From: Catenuloplanes atrovinosus
Lineage (GTDB): Bacteria; Actinomycetota; Actinomycetes; Mycobacteriales; Micromonosporaceae
Reading direction: 5' to 3'
DNA length: 64,000 bases
NCBI RefSeq assembly: GCF_031458235.1
Contig: NZ_JAVDYB010000001.1
Location: 7,961,001 to 8,025,000 of the forward strand
Shown: positions 38,002 to 45,847 of the stretch, in pieces
How positions within the stretch are numbered: position 1 is the stretch's first letter
Layout: the number at the start of each line of letters is the position of its first letter
Made by a program: the position numbers and the translations under genes
Notes under the pieces: generated by a model
Told to the model about the DNA's origin: nothing
Databases searched by the model: none
The model's input: only the letters and a program-made list of their open reading frames with translations

Positions 38002-39321
38002 ATGACGAGACGATTGACCGCGGCGGCGATCGCGGGACTGCTTCTGGTGACGCTTCCGTCGGCCGCGCGGGCCGGCGGCGGTGGCAACTACGGGAAGAGC
38101 GCCGACCTCGGCCGGCAGGTGCTGCCCGCGAACGACGGCTGGGCCGCGGCCGGTCCCGGCACCACGGGCGGCAGCGCGGCCGACGACGCGCACGTGTTCA
38201 CCGTGCGGACCCGCGCCGAGCTCGTCGCCGCGATCGGCGGGCGGGCGAACGCCGTACCGAAGATCATTTACGTCGACGGGCACATCGACGGGTTCGAGGC
38301 CGCGGACGGCACGCTGCTGGACTGCGCGGCCCTGGCCGATCCGGCGTACTCGCTGGACGCGTACCTGGCCGCCTACGACCCCGCCACCTGGGGATACGTG
38401 GCGCCGGCCGGTGAGCTGGAGGCCGCGCGGGTGCGCTCGGTGGCCCGGCAGACCGCGCAGACGCAGATCAATCTCAGCCCGAACACGACGCTCGTCGGCC
38501 GGCCCGGCGCCACGCTGAGCGGCCTGACGCTGATGGTCGACGGCGCCAGCAACACGATCATCCGGAACCTGGCGATCGAGGACGCGCGGGACTGCTTCCC
38601 GGCCTGGTCGCCGACGGACGGCGAGTTCGGCAACTGGAACTCGAACTACGACCTGATCTCCGTGCGGCGCAGCGAGAACGTGTGGGTCGACCACAACACG
38701 TTCTCCGACGGGGACAACCTCGACGCGGACCAGCCGATCTACTTCGGACGGCCGTACCAGGTGCACGACGGCGCGCTGGACATCACGCACACGGCCAGCC
38801 TGGTCACCGCGTCCTGGAACGTCTTCACCGACCACGACAAGACCATGCTGATCGGCTCGTCGAACACGGTCGGCCCGGACGTCGGCCGGCTCAGGGTGAC
38901 GATCCACCACAACCTGTTCGACGGCAGCGTGCAGCGCCTGCCCCGGGTGCGGTTCGGCCAGGTCGACATCTACAACAACCACTACCGGCTGTCCGGCGAG
39001 ACGTTCGACTACGCGTGGGGCGTCGGCGTGCAGTCCGCCATCTACGCGGAGAACAACTACTTCCGGCTCTACGACGACCTGCGGCCGGACGCGATCATCC
39101 ACGACTGGGGCGGCACCGCGATCACCGAGCGCGGCACCGTGATCCGCATCGGCAACCGCGCCGAGGCCGCGATCAGCGTGCTCGACGCGTACAACGCCAC
39201 CCACGACCCCGATCTGAGCGGCGACGCCGGCTGGACCCCCGTGCTGCGGGCCGGTCCGGTGCTGCCCGCCACGGATGTCCCGAGCGTCGTCGGCTCGTCC
39301 GCCGGCGCCGGGAGGCTGTAG
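38002..39321 (+). CDS. Secreted pectate lyase, polysaccharide lyase family 1
   Basis: 439 residues. Signal peptide 1-27 ending SAARAG. The right-handed beta-helix of PL1 is clear: ENVWVDHNTFSDG, ASLVTASWNVFTDHDKTMLIG, VTIHHNLFDGSVQRLPRVRFGQVDIYNNHY. The Asp residues bind calcium and the Arg of RLPRVRFG is the catalytic base. It cleaves polygalacturonate by beta-elimination outside the cell. ATG 38002 follows GGTGGAG; GTG 37990 is a less likely start. Confidence 0.93.
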   Translation: MTRRLTAAAIAGLLLVTLPSAARAGGGGNYGKSADLGRQVLPANDGWAAAGPGTTGGSAADDAHVFTVRTRAELVAAIGGRANAVPKIIYVDGHIDGFEAADGTLLDCAALADPAYSLDAYLAAYDPATWGYVAPAGELEAARVRSVARQTAQTQINLSPNTTLVGRPGATLSGLTLMVDGASNTIIRNLAIEDARDCFPAWSPTDGEFGNWNSNYDLISVRRSENVWVDHNTFSDGDNLDADQPIYFGRPYQVHDGALDITHTASLVTASWNVFTDHDKTMLIGSSNTVGPDVGRLRVTIHHNLFDGSVQRLPRVRFGQVDIYNNHYRLSGETFDYAWGVGVQSAIYAENNYFRLYDDLRPDAIIHDWGGTAITERGTVIRIGNRAEAAISVLDAYNATHDPDLSGDAGWTPVLRAGPVLPATDVPSVVGSSAGAGRL

Positions 39322-39338
39322 CGCCCATGCGGCTCGGT

Positions 39339-39363
39339 CGTCCCGCCACGGCTCCACGGGACG
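39339..39363 (+). terminator. Hairpin between the two pectate lyase genes
   Basis: CGTCCCG and CGGGACG, 7-bp stem with 11-nt loop in the 72-bp gap. It may reduce rather than stop read-through. Confidence 0.4.
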
Positions 39364-39393
39364 GCCGGGCATGACCCGAAAGGAACCCCCACG

Positions 39394-40977
39394 ATGCGAC
39401 GTGTCGCCCACACGATCGCCCTCGCCGCGGTGGCCGCGGTCGCCCTGGTCTACGCGGCCCCGGCCGCCAACGCGGCCGCACTGCTCACCGACACCTTCGA
39501 GGACGGCAACTCCAACGGCTGGTCCAAGTCCGGCGGCTCCTGGTCCGTCGTCGCCGACGGCTCGCTCGTCTACCGCCAGACCGGCACCGGCGCGGACGCC
39601 CGCACGTACACCGGCGAGGCGACCTGGACCGACTACTCCGTCCGGGCCCGGGTGAAGCCGACCGGCTTCAACGGCAGCGGGCGCACGGCCGGCGTCACCG
39701 CCCGCGTGCAGAGCGGCAGCGCCTACTACGGGCTCGCGGTCTCCAACGCGGGCCGGATCGAGCTGTTCAAGCGCGCCGGCGGCGCACCGATCTCGCTGGG
39801 CGGCGCGTCCGCCGCCGTCACCACCGGCACCTGGTACACGCTCACGCTCGAGGTCTCCGGCAGCACGCTGCGCGGATACCTGAACGGCGCGCTGGTCGCG
39901 ACCGCGACGGACAGCACGTTCGCCTCGGGGCGGGCCGGGCTCGCCACGTCGTACGCGTCGGCCAGCTTCGACGACGTCGACGTCTCCACCGGCCCGGTCG
40001 CGGAGCCGACCGGCACCGTGACGCCGACGCTGCCACCCACCGAACCGCCGATCGACCCGGGCGCGCCGCCGATCGGGTTCGCCTCGGTCAACGCGCTCGG
40101 CCAGAACGGGACCACCGGTGGCGCGGGCGGACCGACCGTCACGGTGGACACCGCGGCCGAGTTCCTGACCGCGATCGCCACGGCCGGCCCGCTGAACATC
40201 CGGGTCAGCGGCGTGCTCACGCTGCCCGGCCCGATGCACGACGTGACCAGCGACAAGACCATCGTGGGCGTGGGCGCCTCGTCCGGCCTGACCGGCGGCG
40301 GGCTCAACATCGGCCTGCCGGTCTCCTCCGCGACGTCGCCGCCGGCGGACGCGGTGCACAACGTGATCATCCGGAACCTCAACTTCACCGGTACGCCGGA
40401 CGACGCGATCAACGTGCAGATGTTCACCCACCATGTGTGGATCGACCACAACGACCTGTCCGACGGGTACGACGGGCTGATCGACATCAAGCGCGGCTCG
40501 TCCTACGTGACGGTCTCCTGGAACCACACGCACGACCACTCGAAGAACATGCTGCTCGGGCACGACGACGGCAACGGCGCGCAGGACACCGGCTATCTGA
40601 AGGTGACCTACCACAACAACTGGTTCGACCGGACGCCGCAGCGCAACCCGCGGGTCCGCTTCGGCGAGCCGGTGCACGTGTTCAACAACTACTTCGTCTA
40701 CAACACCGACGTCGGCGTGGCCTGCCAGGCGAACGCGGGCTGCGTGGTGGAGGGCAACTACTTCGAGGACGTCGAGGAGCCGGTCAGCAACAGCTACGCC
40801 GGACCGGCCGGGCGCTGCGTGGCCCGCGACAACGTCTTCGTCGGCGAGTCCGGCGCGCCGGACTGCAGCGGCACCGTGCAGGAGCCGAGCGCGTACTACA
40901 GCTACACGGTCGCGGACCCGAACGGCGTCAAGGCCGCGGTCACGGCCGGCGCCGGCACCGGGAAGATCAACTTCTGA
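39394..40977 (+). CDS. Secreted PL1 pectate lyase with N-terminal lectin-like domain
   Basis: 527 residues. Signal peptide 1-28 (AAPAANAAA). Residues about 30-200 form a concanavalin-like jelly roll (DTFEDGNSNGWSKSGGSW; YYGLAVSNAGRIELFKRAGG), likely carbohydrate-binding. A Thr/Pro linker (TPTLPPTEPPIDPGAPP) leads to a PL1 beta-helix (DVTSDKTIVGVGASS, HHVWIDHNDLSDGYDG, RTPQRNPRVRFGEPVHVFNNYF). Calcium-binding Asp and the catalytic Arg are present. It degrades pectate outside the cell. SD AAAGGAA precedes the ATG. Confidence 0.93.
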   Translation: MRRVAHTIALAAVAAVALVYAAPAANAAALLTDTFEDGNSNGWSKSGGSWSVVADGSLVYRQTGTGADARTYTGEATWTDYSVRARVKPTGFNGSGRTAGVTARVQSGSAYYGLAVSNAGRIELFKRAGGAPISLGGASAAVTTGTWYTLTLEVSGSTLRGYLNGALVATATDSTFASGRAGLATSYASASFDDVDVSTGPVAEPTGTVTPTLPPTEPPIDPGAPPIGFASVNALGQNGTTGGAGGPTVTVDTAAEFLTAIATAGPLNIRVSGVLTLPGPMHDVTSDKTIVGVGASSGLTGGGLNIGLPVSSATSPPADAVHNVIIRNLNFTGTPDDAINVQMFTHHVWIDHNDLSDGYDGLIDIKRGSSYVTVSWNHTHDHSKNMLLGHDDGNGAQDTGYLKVTYHNNWFDRTPQRNPRVRFGEPVHVFNNYFVYNTDVGVACQANAGCVVEGNYFEDVEEPVSNSYAGPAGRCVARDNVFVGESGAPDCSGTVQEPSAYYSYTVADPNGVKAAVTAGAGTGKINF

Positions 40978-40990
40978 TCCACGGTACGAC

Positions 40991-41027
40991 GTGGCCGCGG
41001 GCGGCCGGCAGAACCGCCCGCGGCCAC
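40991..41027 (+). terminator. Strong hairpin after the pectate lyase
   Basis: GTGGCCGCGGGCGG (40991-41004) and CCGCCCGCGGCCAC (41014-41027), a perfect 14-bp stem with a 9-nt loop. Confidence 0.8.
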
Positions 41028-41069
41028 CGGCCCCCGGTGGTGGGCAGACACCTCCGGGGGCCGCAAGCC

Positions 41070-41099
41070 TCAACATATCGACCTTTGTCGAGGTGTTGA
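41070..41099. promoter_or_regulatory. Interrupted palindrome before the pectate lyase relic
   Basis: TCAACA-TA-TCGAC, 4-nt centre, GTCGA-GG-TGTTGA: two perfect arms separated by a symmetric 2-nt mismatch. It may be an operator left from the promoter of the decayed gene, or an RNA hairpin. Confidence 0.45.
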
Positions 41100-41149
41100 C
41101 GGAATCCGGGCGGGGGCGGTGCCGCCACACCACCGCCTCCGCCCCCTCG

Positions 41150-41765
41150 CTCCTTCGCGTCCGGCTCACCCCGATCGACGGCGCCAACCGGTTCGTGCAG
41201 AACGCGACGAACCACTACTACCTGGCGTTGCGCGGAAACCGGACGATCGAGCTGAAGACGCCTGGGCCGACGACGCCTGGGCCGACCGGGCCGCCGCCGG
41301 GTGGGCTGGCGGGATGGGCCACGCAGAACGGCGGGACCGCCGGCGGTGCGGGCGGGCGACCGTCACCGTGAGCGACGGGCAGGCGCTGGCCGACGCGCTG
41401 GAGGAGGACGGGCCGCTGACCATCCGGGTGCAGGGGGCACTGTCCATGCCGAACACGATGAACGACGTCGAGTCCGACAAGACCGTGATCGGCGCGCCCG
41501 GAGCCGTGCTGGACAACGGCCTCAACGTCAGCGACGCGCACAACGTCATCATCCGCGGCGTGGCGTCCACCATGGGCGCGGGCGTGCTGGTCGAGGGCAA
41601 CCACTTCGAGAACGTGACCCGGCCGACCGCGGTGGGATACGCCGGGTCCGGACCGGGAGATCTCGTCCGGCGCGACAACGTGTTCGTCAACTCGGGCGCG
41701 CCGGAGAGCGCGGGGACCGTGAACCCCATTCCGTACGCGTACTCCCTGGATTTGGCCGCCACCGT
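41150..41765 (+). pseudogene. Decayed PL1 pectate lyase
   Basis: Fragments of a third lyase in two frames. The first holds a jelly-roll-like piece (NHYYLALRGNRTIELK), a TPGPTTPGPTGPP linker and ATQNGGTAGGAGG. A one-base loss near 41357 shifts the frame, and the next part reads VTVSDGQALADALEEDGPLT ... VESDKTVIGAPG ... AHNVIIRGV. It then jumps directly to VLVEGNHFENVTRPTAVGYA and RRDNVFVNSGAP. Compared with the intact neighbour, about 110 residues holding the calcium site and catalytic Arg are missing. No signal peptide. The coding region is dead. Confidence 0.85.
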
Positions 41766-41795
41766 GAGGTCGGTGCCACCCCGCAGGACGCTCTA

Positions 41796-41801
41796 TAGGC
41801 T
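41796..41801 (+). promoter_or_regulatory. -10 element (TAGGCT) for the GNAT gene
   Basis: 7 nt before ATG 41809; leaderless type. Confidence 0.6.
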
Positions 41802-41808
41802 GGCGTGT

Positions 41809-42336
41809 ATGCGGTACGAGCTGCTGGACAGCGCCGCGGCGGCGCCGCTGGGCGACCTGCTGACCGAGGTGTACGCCGAGGTGTACGCGGAGCCGCCGTA
41901 CCGTGAGGGCCCCGAGCAGGTGGCGCGCTTCCGCGAGCGCTATCCCGAGGACGTCGGGCGGACCGGCTTCGTGCTCGTCCGCGCGGTCGACGGCGGCGAG
42001 TTGGCCGGCGTCGCCTACGGATGGACGATGGAGCCCGGCCGATGGTGGCCGGGCGCCGTCCCGGAACCGCCGGAGCGGCTGCGTGCCGCCGCCAAGGCCG
42101 CGCTGCTGGAGTGGATCGTCCGCGCTCCGTGGCGCGGCCGGGGCGTGGGCGGCGAGCTGCTGCGCCGCTGGCTGAACCTGCGATCGGAGCCGTGGGCGAC
42201 GCTGGTCAGCCATCCCGCCGCGCCCGCCCGACGGGTCTACACCGCTCTCGGCTGGCAGCAGGCCGGCACGCTCAAGCCCGACCTCTTCCCCGAGTTGGAC
42301 GTCCTCACGCTTCCCCTGCGCCAGGACGGCGGTTGA
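41809..42336 (+). CDS. GNAT family N-acetyltransferase
   Basis: 175 residues, single GNAT domain. The acetyl-CoA pyrophosphate loop is RAPWRGRGVGGELLRRWL (motif A, about 103-120). The C-terminal strand and helix ARRVYTALGWQQAGTLKP carry the usual Tyr. The acceptor substrate cannot be told. ATG 41809 is supported by a leaderless-type -10. Followed by the dispersed repeat and a strong terminator facing the ATPase gene. Confidence 0.88.
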   Translation: MRYELLDSAAAAPLGDLLTEVYAEVYAEPPYREGPEQVARFRERYPEDVGRTGFVLVRAVDGGELAGVAYGWTMEPGRWWPGAVPEPPERLRAAAKAALLEWIVRAPWRGRGVGGELLRRWLNLRSEPWATLVSHPAAPARRVYTALGWQQAGTLKPDLFPELDVLTLPLRQDGG

Positions 42337-42386
42337 GGTCCTGCCGCCTCGGATCCGGCAGGGAGGAGCGCCAGCGACGACCGGTG

Positions 42387-42427
42387 CCCGCGGGAGCATG
42401 CGGGACCCGGGCCGCCGGAAGCGGGAA
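42387..42427. repeat. Dispersed 41-bp intergenic repeat, copy B
   Basis: CCCGCGGGAGCATGCGGG (42387-42404) and GCCGGAAGCGGGAA (42414-42427), with the same 27-nt offset as copy A at 671-711. It lies between convergent genes. Confidence 0.7.
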
Positions 42428-42451
42428 ATCCGGTCCTGTGAAAAGCCGAAA

Positions 42452-42476
42452 GGGCGGCTCCCGACGGGAGCCGCCC
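42452..42476 (-). terminator. Intrinsic terminator of the sugar ABC ATPase gene
   Basis: GGGCGGCTCCC and GGGAGCCGCCC, a perfect 11-bp stem with a 3-nt loop. On the minus strand it is followed by TTTCGGCTTTT, giving the T-rich tail of an intrinsic terminator. Confidence 0.88.
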
Positions 42477-42492
42477 TCGACGCGATCCGAGA

Positions 42493-43578
<1,086 letters not shown>

Positions 43579-43719
43579 GGTGAGGCTGCTTCCTTTCACC
43601 GGCAGGAACGTGCCGGACGATCCGAGTGAAGAGGAGCGGGTCGATGTCTCCACCGACCCCTTAGATGATCTCCGATGTGCCTGACGGCGCGCCGGTTGTC
43701 ACCCGTGTCACGCCACCGT

Positions 43720-43729
43720 AAACGCGTTT
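43720..43729. promoter_or_regulatory. Palindrome AAACGCGTTT upstream of the ABC ATPase gene
   Basis: A perfect 10-bp palindrome with central CG, the pattern of LacI-family operators, 142 bp upstream of the ATPase start in its 272-bp leader/promoter gap. No clear -10/-35 was resolved. Confidence 0.45.
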
Positions 43730-43850
43730 CCGACCCCTGCCAAGGCCTCATCCGGCGAACCCCCACGGCAAAACCGAACAATTGGTACGCCGAGCGGGTA
43801 AAGGTCTGCGCCCGTGACCGAAGTGGCTATGCTGGCGGGGCGCGGCGCGC

Positions 43851-43924
43851 GCCTCCTTAGCTCAGTTGGCCAGAGCACTCGCCTTGTAAGCGAGCGGTCG
43901 TCGGTTCGAGTCCGACAGGGGGCT
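43851..43924 (+). tRNA. tRNA-Thr (anticodon TGT)
   Basis: A 74-nt cloverleaf. Acceptor GCCTCCT pairs with AGGGGGC (one G-U pair). D-arm GCTC/GAGC. Anticodon stem CTCGC/GCGAG with loop CTTGTAA, giving anticodon TGT. T-arm GTCGG-TTCGAGT-CCGAC; discriminator T. CCA is not encoded. TATGCT at 43828-43833 is a plausible -10. Confidence 0.95.
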
Positions 43925-44036
43925 CCGGCTTTCCCTTCGAGGCTGTCTGCCTGGAGAGTGCTACCCCGAATTGATCATGCGCGGCGGATGCCGGCCGATG
44001 GGGAGCGGGACCAACCCTCGGACGGAAGGCGGAGCC

Positions 44037-44201
44037 ATGATCGAGCCGCGTACGGATGAGCTGAAGGCCGCGCGTCATCGTCTGGTCGGGATGGCGAGTG
44101 GAGCGGCGCTGCTGGGCGGCATCGGGGTGGTGTCGGCGGCGCGGGCCGCGGCGGCGCGCCGCACGGAGCCGACGCCGCCGGAGCCGCTGATCGGTGCCTA
44201 G
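44037..44201 (+). CDS. Small single-pass membrane protein
   Basis: 54 residues: an acidic/basic N-terminus (IEPRTDELKAARHRL), one hydrophobic segment (VGMASGAALLGGIGVVSAA) and a short Pro-rich tail. GGCGGAG precedes the ATG. No known family. Codon use fits the genome, but the length makes this tentative. Its stop codon lies in the tandem repeat at 44190. Confidence 0.45.
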   Translation: MIEPRTDELKAARHRLVGMASGAALLGGIGVVSAARAAAARRTEPTPPEPLIGA

Positions 44202-44249
44202 CGGGATCGGTGCTAGCGGGATCGGTGCCTAGCGGGATCGGTGGCTAGG
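44190..44249. repeat. Four tandem copies of a 15-16-bp unit
   Basis: ATCGGTGCCTAGCGGG with small variants, starting at 44190, 44206, 44221 and 44237. The CTAG inside each unit supplies the stop of the plus-strand small gene and the stop of the minus-strand gene ending at 44245. Confidence 0.8.
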
Positions 44250-44715
44250 CCGCGGCCGGCCAGACGTAGGGCAGGTCGGCCGGGATGTCGCCGAAGAGTT
44301 TGCCGTAGTGGTCCGGGTCCTTGCGCAGCAGCGCGGAGCGGTGGCTGAGGTGGAAGGCCTCGTCGCCGAGCCAGGGTGGGACGGCGCAGACCCGTTCCAG
44401 TTGCGCCTGGGTGCGGATGGTGACGTCGGCGGGGGACCGGCCGCGGGCGGCGGCGTAGTCGGTGATCAGAGTGGCCGCGACCGTGTCCGCGTGGCCGCGT
44501 TCCTGCCAGGCGACGCACACGTCCAGGCCGTACCGGACCAGGGCCTCCTCGAAGCCGCGCCACATCTTCACGGCGGGGTGGTTGCGCCAGCCGTACCCGG
44601 GCCGGGTCAGGCCGCGCAGGACCTGGAGCGTTTCGGCGCGCTGTTTACCCAGCCGTTTCGTGTCGAGTACCCGAGCACTCTCCATGAAATCGGGATAAGG
44701 CAGGAATGTCTGCAT
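44245..44715 (-). CDS. MSMEG_6728-like protein (pyrimidine dimer DNA glycosylase-related)
   Basis: 156 residues. It begins MQTFLPYPDFMESARVLDTK, continues RLGKQRAETLQVLRGLT, and holds HPAVKMWRG and PPWLGDEAFHLSHRSALLRK. This matches a widespread actinobacterial family related to the T4 endonuclease V / pyrimidine-dimer excision fold, with an N-terminal catalytic region and a C-terminal His/Arg-rich HYGKLFG motif. A DNA-repair role is suggested by family only. Monocistronic. Confidence 0.72.
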   Translation of the reverse strand: MQTFLPYPDFMESARVLDTKRLGKQRAETLQVLRGLTRPGYGWRNHPAVKMWRGFEEALVRYGLDVCVAWQERGHADTVAATLITDYAAARGRSPADVTIRTQAQLERVCAVPPWLGDEAFHLSHRSALLRKDPDHYGKLFGDIPADLPYVWPAAA

Positions 44716-44793
44716 CGTTGCCGGGAGTACCCACTCCGGTGGGCGCGCATTCCCGCGACCGGTAAGAATGAGCCCTTGCCGGAGAAGGTGGGG

Positions 44794-45807
44794 ATGATGG
44801 TGGCGCGGGCCCGATGGCGGCTGTGGTTACCGGTCGCGGTGGCGCCGCTGCTCACGCTCGTGCTGGCGATCGCGCGGTCCGGCTGGTGGCAGGGCGCGCT
44901 GATCGTGGCGCTGGGCACGGCGGTCGCCTGGCTGGCGCCGGGCGCGGCCGAGGGGCGCCGCGCGGCGCGGGAGTTCCGCCAGGTCACCACGGACATACGG
45001 CGTCAGCAACTGGCCGCGGAGCAGCGGCGGCGAGAGGCGGAGTACCGCCGGGCCGAGGCGGAGGAGCGGCGTACGGAGGCCGAGGAGCGGCGGGCCGAGG
45101 CGGACGAGGCGCGGCGGCGCGCGGACGCGGCCCGGGAGGCGGCGGACGAGCGCGCGCTGATCGGCCCGGAGATGCACGACCTGGTCAGCAACGCGATCGG
45201 GGTGATGGTGGTGCTGGCCGAGGGTGGCCCGGCCGCGGTGGAGGGACGGCCGCAGGCGGCGGTGCGCGCGTTCGACACGATCGCCGGCACCGGCCGGCGC
45301 ACGCTCGCGGAACTCGGCGACATGCTCGGCGTGCTGCGCCGCGACATCGAGCCGGGGCAGCGCGCGGTGCCCGGCCTGGCCGATCTGCCGGAGCTGGTGC
45401 GGATCATGCGGGCCGCCGGGATGGCGCTCACCCTGGTGGCGCCGGAGGACGTCCGGCTCGGCCGCCGCGAGGGGCTGGCGGTCTACCGCGTGGTGCAGGA
45501 GGCGCTGACCAACGCGCTCAACCACGCGCCGGGGCAGCCGGTCGAGGTGCGGCTGGAGGTCCTGGACGAGCGGCTGGTGGCGACCGTGAGCAACCCGGTG
45601 CCGCCGCGTCGCGGCCCGGAGCCGGCGAACGGGCACGGCGTGCGGAGCATGCGCGAGCGGGCGGAGAGTGTGCGCGGCGAGCTGTCCGCGGCCGAGGACG
45701 ACGGGCGCTGGCGGGTGCGCCTGGCCGTGCCGGTGGAGCAGCCGGCACCGCCGGCCAAGGCGGCCGCCAAACCCCGAAAAGGCAAAGGTACGGGCCGGAA
45801 GCGCTGA
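44794..45807 (+). CDS. Orphan sensor histidine kinase
   Basis: 337 residues. Two transmembrane helices with almost no loop (about 10-48). A long charged coiled coil follows (about 56-120), made of EAEERR/AEADEARRR repeats. A HisKA_3 dimerisation domain has the phospho-acceptor H128 (PEMHDLVSNAIGVMVVLAEG), and a HATPase domain follows (VVQEALTNALNHAPG; GHGVRSMRERAESVRG). The basic C-terminal tail is GKGTGRKR. No extracellular sensor and no adjacent NarL-type response regulator. GGAGAAGG precedes the ATG. Confidence 0.87.
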   Translation: MMVARARWRLWLPVAVAPLLTLVLAIARSGWWQGALIVALGTAVAWLAPGAAEGRRAAREFRQVTTDIRRQQLAAEQRRREAEYRRAEAEERRTEAEERRAEADEARRRADAAREAADERALIGPEMHDLVSNAIGVMVVLAEGGPAAVEGRPQAAVRAFDTIAGTGRRTLAELGDMLGVLRRDIEPGQRAVPGLADLPELVRIMRAAGMALTLVAPEDVRLGRREGLAVYRVVQEALTNALNHAPGQPVEVRLEVLDERLVATVSNPVPPRRGPEPANGHGVRSMRERAESVRGELSAAEDDGRWRVRLAVPVEQPAPPAKAAAKPRKGKGTGRKR

Positions 45808-45835
45808 TATATCGGACATAAGGTGCAAAGGCCTA

Positions 45836-45841
45836 TAGCCT
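45836..45841 (+). promoter_or_regulatory. -10 element (TAGCCT) for the large subtilase
   Basis: 6 nt before GTG 45848, only 40 bp after the histidine kinase stop; leaderless type. Confidence 0.5.
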
Positions 45842-45847
45842 GCCCGT

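Noticed and set aside
37999-41187. 1062-codon minus-strand frame across both pectate lyase genes
   Set aside because: It spans two well-supported plus-strand genes and a strong terminator; composition is typical of a shadow frame.
43851-43924. Attachment site or integrated element at the tRNA-Thr gene
   Set aside because: No integrase gene and no direct repeat of the tRNA 3' end was seen nearby.
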